Assembly: GCF_022867805.1 (NCBI RefSeq)
Contig: NZ_JALIFO010000013.1
Span: 62,001-126,000, forward strand
Origin: Cuneatibacter sp. NSJ-177
Lineage (GTDB): Bacteria > Bacillota > Clostridia > Lachnospirales > Lachnospiraceae
Length of the DNA stretch: 64,000 nt
Direction: 5' to 3'
How positions within the stretch are numbered: position 1 is the stretch's first letter; every line of letters starts with the position of its first letter. The notes below the pieces were generated by a model. That model searched no databases. It was given only the letters and a program-made list of their open reading frames with translations, and was not told where the DNA came from. Both the position numbers and the translations under genes were made by a program. Positions 12,532 to 21,280 of this stretch are shown here, piece after piece.

Positions 12532-15500
12532 TTACAGATCCACGCGGGTGTAGGCGGAATGGAACCGGTTCCAGAACAGAATCTGGCCGCCGTCCTCATA
12601 CCACCACTTATAAGAATCCCGATTGTTTAAAAGCGCTTCCACCGACGCATATTTTCCATCCCACTGGGCCTGCTGGGTCAGCTTTGCCTCTCCCTGATGG
12701 TGAATTTTCAGCCAGCCGCAGTCCAAATGCCCGGAGATCCCAAACGTGCCTTCGATCCGAACCGTGTTGGCGGAAATTCCAAAATCCACATCCCCGCCGA
12801 TGGAGCAGTCCAAGAGAGAAACCTCCATCTCCGCTCCGGCCTCTGCTTTCACACCTTTTTTTCCCGCCGACAAGGCAGCGTTCGCCAGCTTGTGGCCCAG
12901 AAGCTTCAGATCCGCTTTAAGAAAAAGTTCCGGGATGGAAAAATTCACTCCGGCTTTGCCGGAAATCTCCCCGATCTCTCCCCAATCCTGCAGCTGAGGA
13001 ATGTTGATGTGCAGGGATTTAAACAGGTTGACGTCCGCAGCGGCCGTGCCGGCCAGAACGATTTCTTTCGGCTCTATTTCTGCAAAATTTTCCCCAAAGA
13101 TCACCGCTTTGGCGGCGTCGGGGATGGCGGAGCTTTTCAGGAAAAACGTACTCATGCCCTCCGCTTCCAGTCCCAGGCTCTTTAAGAAAACAATATTGTA
13201 CACATTGGGCGTCAGTTCCCCGGCCAGATTCATCTTCACCGTAAAGGAATCCGGGAACCAATAGTAGGAGGAAATGCTTCCCTCAAATCCATTGGCGGCC
13301 TGCCCCAATGTGGAAATCATCTTTCCCAGATCCACAGAACCGCCGAACTTCCAATATTCATGCTCCGGATCCTTGGTGTCGATTTTCAGGGAAATGCTGC
13401 CGAGGCCAACATTTCCGAAGGAAAGCGCATCATTGGCATTCATCTTGACATCCGCAGCTAGATGGATATCCTTCGCATCCAGGATCACCGAGACGGATCC
13501 CTCAAAGCCTTTGAATTTCTGGGCATCCCCGCGCTTGGTGATTTTTTTTGCCGCATCCCTTGCCTTCTTTTCCGCCGCGCTGGTGTTCTTTTTTCCGGTG
13601 AGCCCTTCCGTTATCTGATCTTTTAACTCGCTGAGATCAATGGTATGGACCGTCAGGCGAAGCTGGTTTGCATACGCTTTAAGCTCGGCGATCTCCACCT
13701 TTGTAATCTGCGGGATGTCAATGGCAAGGCTCCGGTCACGGGCGCTAAGTTCCAGCTCCGAGGTGTCCTTCTCCACCCGGAAACTGTAATCGCCGTCCTC
13801 CACCACATAGTCTTTTCCGCCCATCACCAGATTGGCAAAAGCCGCGGAACCGGTTCCATTGGCCTTTGCCTGCTGGTAGCTGATAAAAAGCTTTCCGGAG
13901 CCGGTCAGATACCCGCTGCCGCCGAGGCTGATCTCACTGCCGCCAAAGGAAAAGCCCTCCGGCAAAGCGTCCGCTTTGATGTGCATGGACTCATTGGTGT
14001 GAATAAAACCGTTCAGCATGACGTTTCCGGCCGCCACGAACTGATTGTCGCCGGTCTGGCCGATGGAATCCGCCGTGATGGTATTTCCGCCGATCCGCAC
14101 TGTCCTGGTCGTACCTGCTCGGAAGATAGCCAGCGCATCCGTCTTGACTGCAGTCCGGCCGTCCGGCAAGGTCAGCCGCAGAGAATAGCTCCCTGCCTCC
14201 AGCGTCCCTTTTAAGGTGGCGGTCAGGGTGGTCGGGCTCTCCACCTGAATCTCGGTTAACGCCAGATTGGCAAGGCCCGCTGTCACTCCTTCCACGAATC
14301 CGCTGCCTTCCACCTTGATCCGCACGCCGCGGGCGGCCTCCGAGGCAGAGATTCCGCCGGGCACCACGGCAGCAGCCGTCAGAGAATTCCCGTCCCCCTT
14401 GGCAATCGATGCGGTCCGCTCCGATTCTTCCAAGATGCCTCCCCCGATGGTATAATCTCTGTCGCCGGACACGCCGTACTCTGAGACCAGGACCGTCAGA
14501 TTCCGCGGATCCTCCTCCGGGTTCTGGGAAACGGTATAATGAAAGCGATAATTATTGACAATGTATTTCTGCAAGTTCCGGTAGATGTCCTCCAGTTCCA
14601 TCGCGGAGTCTGCCAGGATACATTTCCCCCCGGTGGACTCGGCGATGCTGCTGAGATAATCGCCGTCCGCGTTCCCGAACCCGACCGTATAGATCACAAT
14701 CTGCTGTGCCTTCGCCTCGTCGACCGCCTCCTGCATCGCCTCCACGGAATTGTTGTCCTGGCCGTCGCTGAGAAGGATCATGGCTTTCCCGCCCTCTGCT
14801 TTCGCCAGCGCTTCGATACCGGCCCGGACGCCGCCGGATATATCGGTGCCGCCGCCGGAAGCGAGTTCGTCAATCCCTCGTTTCAGGCTGGAAATGGAGC
14901 CGGTCAGGGGAACGGATATCTGAGCCGTATCGTCATAAGTTACCAGAGCCATTTTCTGCCGGACCTGGGGCAGATTTTCCACACAACTGACAGCAGCCGT
15001 CTTGGCATTTTCCAGCGGAGTCCCATCCATACTGCCGCTTCGGTCGATAACGATCGCGATGTTGGTCTCCTCGTTTCCTCCCTCCTCCTCCATCGTGAAT
15101 TCGGTGATGCCGAACTGGGTGTCAATCAGTTCAAAATCTCTTTGGGAAAGGCCGCTGACCAACTCTGATTTTTGGTCTTTGGATCCGTTGATATTGACGT
15201 AAGCCGTAATCTCCGGGTAGGAGGTAGTGTCGATCTTCCCGATATGGATCCCCAGCTTATCGTATTTCAGCGTCGACGTCATGTACCCGGCCAGCTGACC
15301 ATTCACCGTGTCTTCCCCCATGGGCACCACGCCCTGGCTTTCCGTCTCCACCAGCCCGTAAACCGACGAGCGCAACAGCGGGCTGGGGGAATCCGAAGTA
15401 CTCTGCTGATAAGCATCGATCACCGCAAGCAGCGGCTCCTTTATTGGGGAATCCCCGGACAGATTGGGGCCGTCCTCCAAAATTTCATAGATGACGTCCC

Positions 15501-16578
15501 TGGCTTCCTCCCGCTTCCCGGCGGCCAGATAAAGCTTCGCCTTCTGAACCGAATAGATGCCTTCTTTGTCGTAAAACAGAGGCTTTCTGGCGTCAAGATA
15601 ATTCATCGCCCGCTCAATGGGAATGGCTCTGGATTCCTTTCGGAGTTCCTCGGCCTTTATCAGCAATTCGTCCTGCTCCTCCCCGTCCTTACGGCCGGCC
15701 TGCCGCTCCAGTTCTTCCGCCTCCTCGATCAGCTCCCCTGCCTCCGGATCCTGGGCAATCGTACTCTCATCCGCGGTCAAAGCCGCCTGGGCAATCACAT
15801 CCGTGTAAATGACATCATTTTGCGCCGAACGGTAACTTTTCGCGAGTTCCCCGGCCCAGCTTTCCGCCAGGCCCATTCTTCCGGTTGAGGACGCATACTG
15901 AACAGCCAGCCGCAGGATCTCTTCATCCGCATCATAACGGCTGACCAGTTTCTCCATCTCCTCCTCAGAAATTTCTTCCGCCGCGCCGGAAAGGATTCGG
16001 GCGTCCGCCTCATAGAGCGCCTGATATTTCTCATCTTCCTGCGGATCGGTCCCCAACAGGGCAAAACATTTCTGTGCTTCGATCCGGATCCGCTCGTCCA
16101 AAGTCCGGGAATCCGAAGTCTCCCCGCTGAACAAGCCCAGTTCCTGCCCCATCATTTCCCGGATACTCTCCGCCCTCGGCAGCAGTTCTTCCCCGACCGT
16201 GTTTTCCTGAATCAGACGGGCGGCATGGAAATACGCGGCCGCGTAATCTCCGTTTACGCACTCGGCCAGCAGGCGGACCATCTCCCGGTGCTCTTTTTTG
16301 CCGCCGGTGCAAAGAGCCTCCTTGGCCTCCGCCTGGCTCCCTTTTCCGTCCAGTAGATAGCAGTAGGCCAGGTACAGGCGGCAGTCTTCTTTCTCCCGGC
16401 CGTTCCAATTATCCCGGATTCCCTTCTGTCCGCTGAAAACCGCGGCTGCAAGAAGAACCAGCAGCAAAAGCCACTGCCCGGCTCCGCGCCGCAGCCGCAG
16501 CTTCCGATGACCGATCAGGTCCGCCAGGATAAAAAATGAAAATACGCCGGCCAAGGCCAGCCATATGGTATCATCCAT
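12532..16578 (-). CDS. Giant von Willebrand factor A-domain membrane protein
   Basis: 1348 aa. Two N-terminal membrane segments (about 5-22 and 35-50), then a helical, TPR-like region to about 400. A VWA domain follows at about 505-680 with a complete MIDAS metal site: DRSGS, the threonine in GGGTD, and the aspartate in LLSDGQD. Then comes an IPT/TIG-like Ig module (about 745-825) and a long beta-rich C-terminal region. The C-terminal two thirds are probably extracellular. VWA domains with an intact MIDAS bind protein ligands through Mg2+. GGAGG precedes ATG. It has its own extended -10 promoter and is followed by the Ig-like and zinc-ribbon genes. Role unknown; adhesion or envelope surveillance are guesses. 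Confidence 0.8.
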   Translation of the reverse strand: MDDTIWLALAGVFSFFILADLIGHRKLRLRRGAGQWLLLLVLLAAAVFSGQKGIRDNWNGREKEDCRLYLAYCYLLDGKGSQAEAKEALCTGGKKEHREMVRLLAECVNGDYAAAYFHAARLIQENTVGEELLPRAESIREMMGQELGLFSGETSDSRTLDERIRIEAQKCFALLGTDPQEDEKYQALYEADARILSGAAEEISEEEMEKLVSRYDADEEILRLAVQYASSTGRMGLAESWAGELAKSYRSAQNDVIYTDVIAQAALTADESTIAQDPEAGELIEEAEELERQAGRKDGEEQDELLIKAEELRKESRAIPIERAMNYLDARKPLFYDKEGIYSVQKAKLYLAAGKREEARDVIYEILEDGPNLSGDSPIKEPLLAVIDAYQQSTSDSPSPLLRSSVYGLVETESQGVVPMGEDTVNGQLAGYMTSTLKYDKLGIHIGKIDTTSYPEITAYVNINGSKDQKSELVSGLSQRDFELIDTQFGITEFTMEEEGGNEETNIAIVIDRSGSMDGTPLENAKTAAVSCVENLPQVRQKMALVTYDDTAQISVPLTGSISSLKRGIDELASGGGTDISGGVRAGIEALAKAEGGKAMILLSDGQDNNSVEAMQEAVDEAKAQQIVIYTVGFGNADGDYLSSIAESTGGKCILADSAMELEDIYRNLQKYIVNNYRFHYTVSQNPEEDPRNLTVLVSEYGVSGDRDYTIGGGILEESERTASIAKGDGNSLTAAAVVPGGISASEAARGVRIKVEGSGFVEGVTAGLANLALTEIQVESPTTLTATLKGTLEAGSYSLRLTLPDGRTAVKTDALAIFRAGTTRTVRIGGNTITADSIGQTGDNQFVAAGNVMLNGFIHTNESMHIKADALPEGFSFGGSEISLGGSGYLTGSGKLFISYQQAKANGTGSAAFANLVMGGKDYVVEDGDYSFRVEKDTSELELSARDRSLAIDIPQITKVEIAELKAYANQLRLTVHTIDLSELKDQITEGLTGKKNTSAAEKKARDAAKKITKRGDAQKFKGFEGSVSVILDAKDIHLAADVKMNANDALSFGNVGLGSISLKIDTKDPEHEYWKFGGSVDLGKMISTLGQAANGFEGSISSYYWFPDSFTVKMNLAGELTPNVYNIVFLKSLGLEAEGMSTFFLKSSAIPDAAKAVIFGENFAEIEPKEIVLAGTAAADVNLFKSLHINIPQLQDWGEIGEISGKAGVNFSIPELFLKADLKLLGHKLANAALSAGKKGVKAEAGAEMEVSLLDCSIGGDVDFGISANTVRIEGTFGISGHLDCGWLKIHHQGEAKLTQQAQWDGKYASVEALLNNRDSYKWWYEDGGQILFWNRFHSAYTRVDL

Positions 16579-16653
16579 TGTTTTTCTCCTCCCCAGGAGT
16601 GTCTTCTTTCCGTACCCTTTTGTTTACAAACCATATCTGTAAAACCCGTTCTC

Positions 16654-16662
16654 ATTATACCA
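16654..16662 (-). promoter_or_regulatory. Extended -10 promoter for the VWA operon
   Basis: TGGTATAAT on the minus strand (complement of 16654-16662), an extended -10 with no good -35; predicted start near 16647, about 70 bases before the ATG. Confidence 0.55.
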
Positions 16663-16726
16663 AATTCCTTCTCACTGCGGGAAACTTTTTCGCAATAATT
16701 TCCGGTGTTTTTTCCGCCTGCGAAAT

Positions 16727-16790
16727 CAAAAAAACCTGCCTTCCGGTTCCCTGCGGTTCAAAAACCGCGGGCTCACTCCGTAGGCAGGCT
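16727..16790 (-). terminator. Intrinsic terminator of the upstream zinc-ribbon operon
   Basis: On the minus strand AGCCTGCC and GGCAGG-TTTTTTT enclose a second stem (CCGCGGTTTTTGAACCGCAGG). The T-run makes it a clear stop between the two parts of the cluster. Confidence 0.75.
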
Positions 16791-16894
16791 TCTTATCTTT
16801 TTTCATATATGGTTATGGGAAGAAAACAGCGGACATACGAGCTCTGCTTTGCCCTGTTTGTGCTAAAATCTCTCCCCATCCCTTTCAGCCATAT

Positions 16895-17779
16895 TTATTT
16901 CAGCTTTCTCCCGCACTCGCCGCAGAAGACATCCTCCTCCGCCACCGGGCTTCCGCATCCGGGGCACACCGACGGGGAAACTTCCGAGGAAAACGCGCTC
17001 TGAGTTTTCTCCAAAGAGGGAAGCGGCTGAGACTCAGCCGGAGCAGGCTGCTCATAGACAGGCGCAGGCTGCGGGGGCTCTTCTCCATACGCTGGGGCAG
17101 GCTGTTCCGGTACAGGCGCTGCCTGCGGCGCTTCCCCGTATGCCGGGGCGGGCTGCTCATAGACAGGCGCTGCCTGCGGTGCCTCCCCGTATGCCGGAGC
17201 GGGCTGCTCATAGACAGGCGCTGCCTGCGGCGCTTCCCCGTATGCCGGAGCGGGCTGCTCGTAACCCGGAGTCTGGGGCTGGCCGTAGGCCGGCTGTTCA
17301 TAGCCCGGAGCCTGAGGCTGGCCATAGACCGGCTGCTCGTAACCCGGAGCCTGGGGCTGACCAAACGGCTGCTGAACGTCCGCCTGGCCGTACGGGGCGG
17401 AATTTTGCGGCATCGCCTGACCCTGAGGAGTAATCCGGCAGCCGCAATATCCGCAGAACTGGCTGTCTTTCGGAATCTCTGCATGGCAGTTGGGGCAAAC
17501 CTTCACACCCTTGATCACCTGAATCTGAGCCCGGAGCGCGTCGGCCTGATCCATGGCCTGACGGATATTGGCGCACTGGGCGGCAAAGGGATCATCCCCG
17601 TCGTCTTTGTGGGCCTGGTAATAGTAATAACCGATTTCCATGTAGGAATCGTTGATCTTCTGGTTGCACTGATTGATCTGTTTATTTAAATCGGATACCT
17701 CCGCCAGATCCTTTGCCTTCTGGGCTACTCCCTTGCTCTTGCTGGAGATCGTCTCTCCAATCTTGTCAAAAAAAGCCAT
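16895..17779 (-). CDS. Double zinc-ribbon protein with coiled coil and P/Q/Y-rich repeats
   Basis: 294 aa, no membrane segment. Residues 1-90 form a helical coiled-coil-like region (DLNKQINQCNQKINDSY...ALRAQIQVIK). A first zinc ribbon follows (about 94-115, CPNC...CGYCGC). Then a disordered linker of repeats (YGQPQAPGYEQP and YGEAPQAAPVYEQPAPA) and a second zinc ribbon at the very end (CPGCGSP...CGECGRK). A cytoplasmic scaffold is likely because such tyrosine/proline repeats resemble interaction linkers. AAAGGAGG precedes ATG, 17 bases after the TcaA-like gene. Function not known. Confidence 0.75.
   Translation of the reverse strand: MAFFDKIGETISSKSKGVAQKAKDLAEVSDLNKQINQCNQKINDSYMEIGYYYYQAHKDDGDDPFAAQCANIRQAMDQADALRAQIQVIKGVKVCPNCHAEIPKDSQFCGYCGCRITPQGQAMPQNSAPYGQADVQQPFGQPQAPGYEQPVYGQPQAPGYEQPAYGQPQTPGYEQPAPAYGEAPQAAPVYEQPAPAYGEAPQAAPVYEQPAPAYGEAPQAAPVPEQPAPAYGEEPPQPAPVYEQPAPAESQPLPSLEKTQSAFSSEVSPSVCPGCGSPVAEEDVFCGECGRKLK
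17045..17370 (-). repeat. In-frame tandem repeats (51-bp and 39-bp units)
   Basis: Four 51-bp units (aggcgctgcc at 17114, 17165 and 17216, and a degenerate one near 17063) are followed by three 39-bp units (each around ctgctcgtaacccggag, from about 17251). All are multiples of three and encode the P/Q/Y-rich linker. Confidence 0.85.
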
Positions 17780-17796
17780 CTTGTCTCCTCCTTTGA

Positions 17797-19143
17797 TTAA
17801 AAACTCATATCCACTAACTTCCAGCCATCATCCTGATACCGGTATTGAAAACTTGCCGGCAAATCCTCCGAACAATCCTGGGAAGGATAAGTCGTCTCCC
17901 CTGTGTAATAATTGTGATAACGGGAAATGAAACGGTACGCCATCTTGCCGCTCAGCTTCACCTCAGCATAAGAGCTGTCACCTTGATTTAAGAGCACCAC
18001 GGTTCCTTTCAAATCGGATATGGCCATATCCTGAATTCCGCCGCCGTCTCCGCTGTTGAACATCTGCTGCATCTGAGAAAGATCCGCCCGATAATTCTCT
18101 CCGCCGTTTGCATCGATCTCCTCAACCGCCTGGGATTCTGTCCCTGCGGAGGCGGCCGTCAAAGTCTCCCGCAGATATTCGGCGGAGCGGTTCAGCAGCT
18201 CCTTTTTGCAGTCCTCGGTCAACGTATTCATTTGAACCTCCACCTTTTTTTCCGGTGACAACACCGCAGAAAAAGGTTCAAAACCCGGCCGGGAAGCCTC
18301 CAGTTTATAACTGGTATTCCACAAACGGACCTGATATTCATTGATACCGTTCCCATTTGTCTGGTAAAACCAATCCTCTAAAAGTGGGTGCCCATCGATG
18401 GTCAGGGCAACCCCCTGTGGCGCACTCAGGAGAATCGGCTCAAACTGCAACGCTTTGGCGTCCACCTTCCAGACCGGAAAGATTCCCCATTTCTTTTCTT
18501 CCTGCCGTACCAGCATCACCGAAACTTCGCCTGGTTCCCGGCTTCCTTTTTCCTTCCAGGTTAAAGTATAAAACCGATGATCCTCGTCCTCGGCATTCCC
18601 CCCCATTCGATTTCGGATTTCCGAGGTCTTCATCCATTTTACGTCCCCGGTTAACCCGGCGTCGATCGACTCCTGAGCCGGCATGGTGCGGGCAAATACC
18701 TCCGGTGTCAAAAACTCCAAAAGCTCGTCGCTGACATCGGAAAAATCAAGCATTCCGTATGCGGCCCCGACATCGCCGGTCAGCAATGCCTCCAAATACC
18801 GCCGTGCCGCCCTTTCCGGATCCGCCAAACGCTTCACCGTGACCAATGTTCCCACGATGGAGGCGACGGTAAGCAGCAGTAAAATCACACAGGCGGCAAT
18901 CTGTTTTCCGCTGAAGCCTTTCCGCTCCTTTTTTGTCTTTTTACCGGGATCCTTCCGATCGCCGCGGGATTTCTTTCCGGAATCCTGCGGATCATTCGGA
19001 TTTCCTCCGTTCTCCGGCCATATGCCCCGGTCCGTCTGCCTGCCGGACAGATCCGGTTCGCTTGTCGTCAAAACCGGGATTCCGCATTTTTTACAAAATC
19101 TTGCCCCTTCCGCAAGAGGCGCGCCGCATTTTCTGCAAAACAT
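17797..19143 (-). CDS. Zinc-ribbon membrane protein, TcaA/YvbJ-like
   Basis: 448 aa. N-terminal zinc ribbon (CRKCGAPLAEGARFCKKCG), a charged low-complexity linker, one membrane helix (about 82-104, IAACVILLLLTVASIVGTLV), then a large extracellular part with an NTF2-like start (ARRYLEALLTGDVGAAYGMLDFSD) and a TcaA-like PEGA segment (LSAPQGVALTIDGHPL). This plan, zinc ribbon inside and ligand-binding domains outside, is that of staphylococcal TcaA and Bacillus YvbJ, linked to glycopeptide response and envelope stress. GGAGG before ATG; 12 bases after the YARHG gene. Membership is inferred from architecture. Confidence 0.7.
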   Translation of the reverse strand: MFCRKCGAPLAEGARFCKKCGIPVLTTSEPDLSGRQTDRGIWPENGGNPNDPQDSGKKSRGDRKDPGKKTKKERKGFSGKQIAACVILLLLTVASIVGTLVTVKRLADPERAARRYLEALLTGDVGAAYGMLDFSDVSDELLEFLTPEVFARTMPAQESIDAGLTGDVKWMKTSEIRNRMGGNAEDEDHRFYTLTWKEKGSREPGEVSVMLVRQEEKKWGIFPVWKVDAKALQFEPILLSAPQGVALTIDGHPLLEDWFYQTNGNGINEYQVRLWNTSYKLEASRPGFEPFSAVLSPEKKVEVQMNTLTEDCKKELLNRSAEYLRETLTAASAGTESQAVEEIDANGGENYRADLSQMQQMFNSGDGGGIQDMAISDLKGTVVLLNQGDSSYAEVKLSGKMAYRFISRYHNYYTGETTYPSQDCSEDLPASFQYRYQDDGWKLVDMSF

Positions 19144-19155
19144 CTCCGCCCCTCC

Positions 19156-19848
19156 TTACGATTGTTTTTTCGCTTCTTCCACTTCTAAAATCAGCCTGGA
19201 ATTCGCGAGCTCAAATTCATTTAAAATCGAATCCCCATAGGAATCAAACTCCGCCGGGGTATATTTTCCCACGTACCAGCTTTTACTGTTAAAGTAATTT
19301 TGCAGCTCCGGATCATCAAACGTGCGCCCCAGACGGGCATAGATCTCATTGCGGGCAATCCGCAGCTGTTCCAGCGTCAAAGCCTCCAATTCGGCCCGGT
19401 CCAGATAAGTGGAATTGCTGTCCGGAAAGATAAAATCGCCGGCCGCTGCCGCCGTTGAAGGCGCTGTGGTAGCCGTTGTCTCCGTCGGAAGCAGTGGATT
19501 TGGGATAGAAAAGCCACTGATCTCCAAAGGCACCTCCGAGGTTTCCGCGGCCGTCTCGCTGGTCTCCTCCACGCCGAACAGCTTCCGGAAGCCGGCCTCA
19601 TTCAAGTAGGACGCCGGGACAGTCGCATCCACGTCCTCCGCTCCCTCCTGCTGAAACAGCAGCACCAAAGAACCCGTCAGGGCTGCGGCTGAGAGCACCA
19701 GGAGGACCGAGAGCGCCGCAATCCATCCGGTCAGGCTTTTCTTTTTCTTCGGCGGCTTTTTACCGCCCTTCCCCGCCAGGGGATTCCCGCAGGCCGGACA
19801 AACCTTGCTTCCATCGGGAATTTCCGATCCGCATTTTTTGCAAAACAT
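19156..19848 (-). CDS. Zinc-ribbon membrane protein with YARHG domain
   Basis: 230 aa from the ATG at 19848 (GGGAGGCGG upstream), which gives the same MFC-KCG start as its neighbour; the longer frame from 19896 adds an unlikely 16-residue extension. Zinc ribbon (3-20), basic linker (GGKKPPKKKK), one membrane helix (about 40-60), an S/T/A-rich extracellular stalk, then a YARHG domain (about 150-225: LRIARNEIYARLGRTF...YFNSKSWY). YARHG domains are extracellular modules of unknown ligand common in Gram-positive envelope proteins. Likely first gene of the zinc-ribbon series. Confidence 0.78.
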   Translation of the reverse strand: MFCKKCGSEIPDGSKVCPACGNPLAGKGGKKPPKKKKSLTGWIAALSVLLVLSAAALTGSLVLLFQQEGAEDVDATVPASYLNEAGFRKLFGVEETSETAAETSEVPLEISGFSIPNPLLPTETTATTAPSTAAAAGDFIFPDSNSTYLDRAELEALTLEQLRIARNEIYARLGRTFDDPELQNYFNSKSWYVGKYTPAEFDSYGDSILNEFELANSRLILEVEEAKKQS

Positions 19849-19918
19849 TCTTCCGCCTCCCCCTTTCCCCTTGATCCGATTTCCCGGAAACTTCATCCGG
19901 CCGCCGGGAAATCCGTCT

Positions 19919-20398
19919 CTATTCCACCACCACGTCGGCTGTCTTCGCCCGCGCCACGCGGATCAGATCGCCGGGCTTTAATTCCAGCTGGCTGCCCAGC
20001 CTTCCTCCGCTGACCACGATCTTCTCCCTGGCCTCCGCCGAGACGTCCACGATGGTCGGGAACTGTTTTTTCATGCCAATGGAGGTACAGCCGCCCCGGA
20101 CATAGCCGGTCAAAGGAGTCAGCTCTTTTAAAGGGAGCATCTCGATGGACTTTTCTCCGGCCGCCTTAGCCGCTTTCTTTAGATCCAGTTCCGCCTCAAT
20201 CGGGATCACAAATACGTAGTGCTCTTTACTCTTCCCGACAGTCACCAACGTCTTATAGACCAGATCATGGGGCAGGCCCAAGGTATCCGCAATCTGAATC
20301 CCATCGGTAAATTCCGTGCATTCGTAGGAATACGCTTTGTACTCCACCTTATTTTTTTCCAGCAAACGCATCGCGTTGGTCTTTGCTTCTTTTCCCAT
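19919..20398 (-). CDS. ybaK: YbaK/EbsC-family Cys-tRNA(Pro) deacylase
   Basis: 159 aa from the ATG at 20398, which has AGGAGTG upstream and matches the family start (KTNAMRLLEKNKVEY); the frame is open further but unsupported. Core motifs: DTLGLPHDLVYKTLV, the catalytic-lysine strand (VFVIPIEAELDLKK) and GYVRGGCTSIGMKK. The enzyme hydrolyses cysteine mischarged on tRNA-Pro. It stands between the HAD phosphatase gene (60 bases upstream) and the zinc-ribbon series. Confidence 0.92.
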   Translation of the reverse strand: MGKEAKTNAMRLLEKNKVEYKAYSYECTEFTDGIQIADTLGLPHDLVYKTLVTVGKSKEHYVFVIPIEAELDLKKAAKAAGEKSIEMLPLKELTPLTGYVRGGCTSIGMKKQFPTIVDVSAEAREKIVVSGGRLGSQLELKPGDLIRVARAKTADVVVE

Positions 20399-20458
20399 GG
20401 AATCACTCCTAAAATCTCTGTATGCGACTTTGCAAAATGCGGCTTTCACCGCCAATCC

Positions 20459-21280
20459 TTATGCCAAAACCACCTGCTCGATCACGGCGGCGACACCATC
20501 GTGGTCGTTATCCTCCGTGACCAGGTCCGCGGCCGCCTGCAAGCTTTCCGGGCTGTTACCCACCGCCACGCCGGTCCCTGCATAAAGGATCATATCCCGA
20601 TCGTTCTCCGCATTGCCGCAGGCTAAAATCTCCTCCTGGGGAATCGCAAGAAACCGGGACAGCCAGGCCAGGGCCGAGGCTTTCCCCGCCGTCCGGTTGC
20701 CGATCTCCACAAGATGAGGCACGGAGGAGGTCACATAAAGGCCCCCCAGGGCCGCCAGCTTTTCTTCGATCTCCCGCTTAAATCCGGCGTCGGCAGCCAG
20801 GATATCCACTGCGTCCAGACGCGTGCGGTTCTCCCGTAAAAACTCCCGGATGTCGTCCACCGGCCTTCTGGTTCTCCGAATATATGGAAAAGAACCCGGA
20901 GGCGCCCCAAAGGCAGCCGGGTTCTCCACATAAGCTCGGCCTGCATAGGGGATCCCGTCCACAAAGCCCTCCAGCGCAGCCGGATAAGACTCCATCAGGT
21001 CAAGGATTTCCAGCACCTTCGCCTCTTCCATACAATTCCGGTAAAGCAGGGCCCCGTCGGTCAGGCGGCTTACCGCCGCCCCGTTGGAGCTGATGGCATA
21101 TTCGAGTCCCTGTATCTCCTTTAGGCAGGTCGGCAGGGAATGGAACGAACGGCCGCTGGCCACCACCACATGGACGCCCTGATCCATCGCCGCCCGGAGA
21201 GCCTGCCTGGTGCGTCCCGACAAGCTTCCGTCGCTGCGAAGAGTGGTTCCGTCCAGATCCAAGGCGATCAGACGAATCAT
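20459..21280 (-). CDS. Cof-type HAD-IIB phosphatase
   Basis: 273 aa. All four HAD motifs: DLDGT (residues 8-12), VVASGR, the lysine in TAGKASAL, and GNAENDRDM near the C-terminus. The IIB cap between motifs II and III makes it a Cof-type hydrolase, acting on sugar phosphates or nucleotide-derived phosphates in the cytoplasm. Its ATG overlaps the ispE stop by four bases (ATGA), so it is cotranslated with ispE; the substrate is unknown. Confidence 0.92.
   Translation of the reverse strand: MIRLIALDLDGTTLRSDGSLSGRTRQALRAAMDQGVHVVVASGRSFHSLPTCLKEIQGLEYAISSNGAAVSRLTDGALLYRNCMEEAKVLEILDLMESYPAALEGFVDGIPYAGRAYVENPAAFGAPPGSFPYIRRTRRPVDDIREFLRENRTRLDAVDILAADAGFKREIEEKLAALGGLYVTSSVPHLVEIGNRTAGKASALAWLSRFLAIPQEEILACGNAENDRDMILYAGTGVAVGNSPESLQAAADLVTEDNDHDGVAAVIEQVVLA

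Larger units (their letters stand above)
16579..16894. other. Intergenic region with promoter and terminator
   Basis: Separates the zinc-ribbon coiled-coil gene from the VWA gene, both on the minus strand. It contains the terminator of the former (16727-16790) and the promoter of the latter (16654-16662); nothing else is seen. Confidence 0.6.

Noticed and set aside
11962-15888. Several plus-strand frames of up to 238 codons opposite the Ig-like and VWA genes
   Set aside because: They mirror codon bias of the genuine minus-strand genes and carry no start signals or domains.
17045-17370. CRISPR array
   Set aside because: The repeats are contiguous, without unique spacers, and keep a reading frame inside a gene; no cas genes exist in the window.
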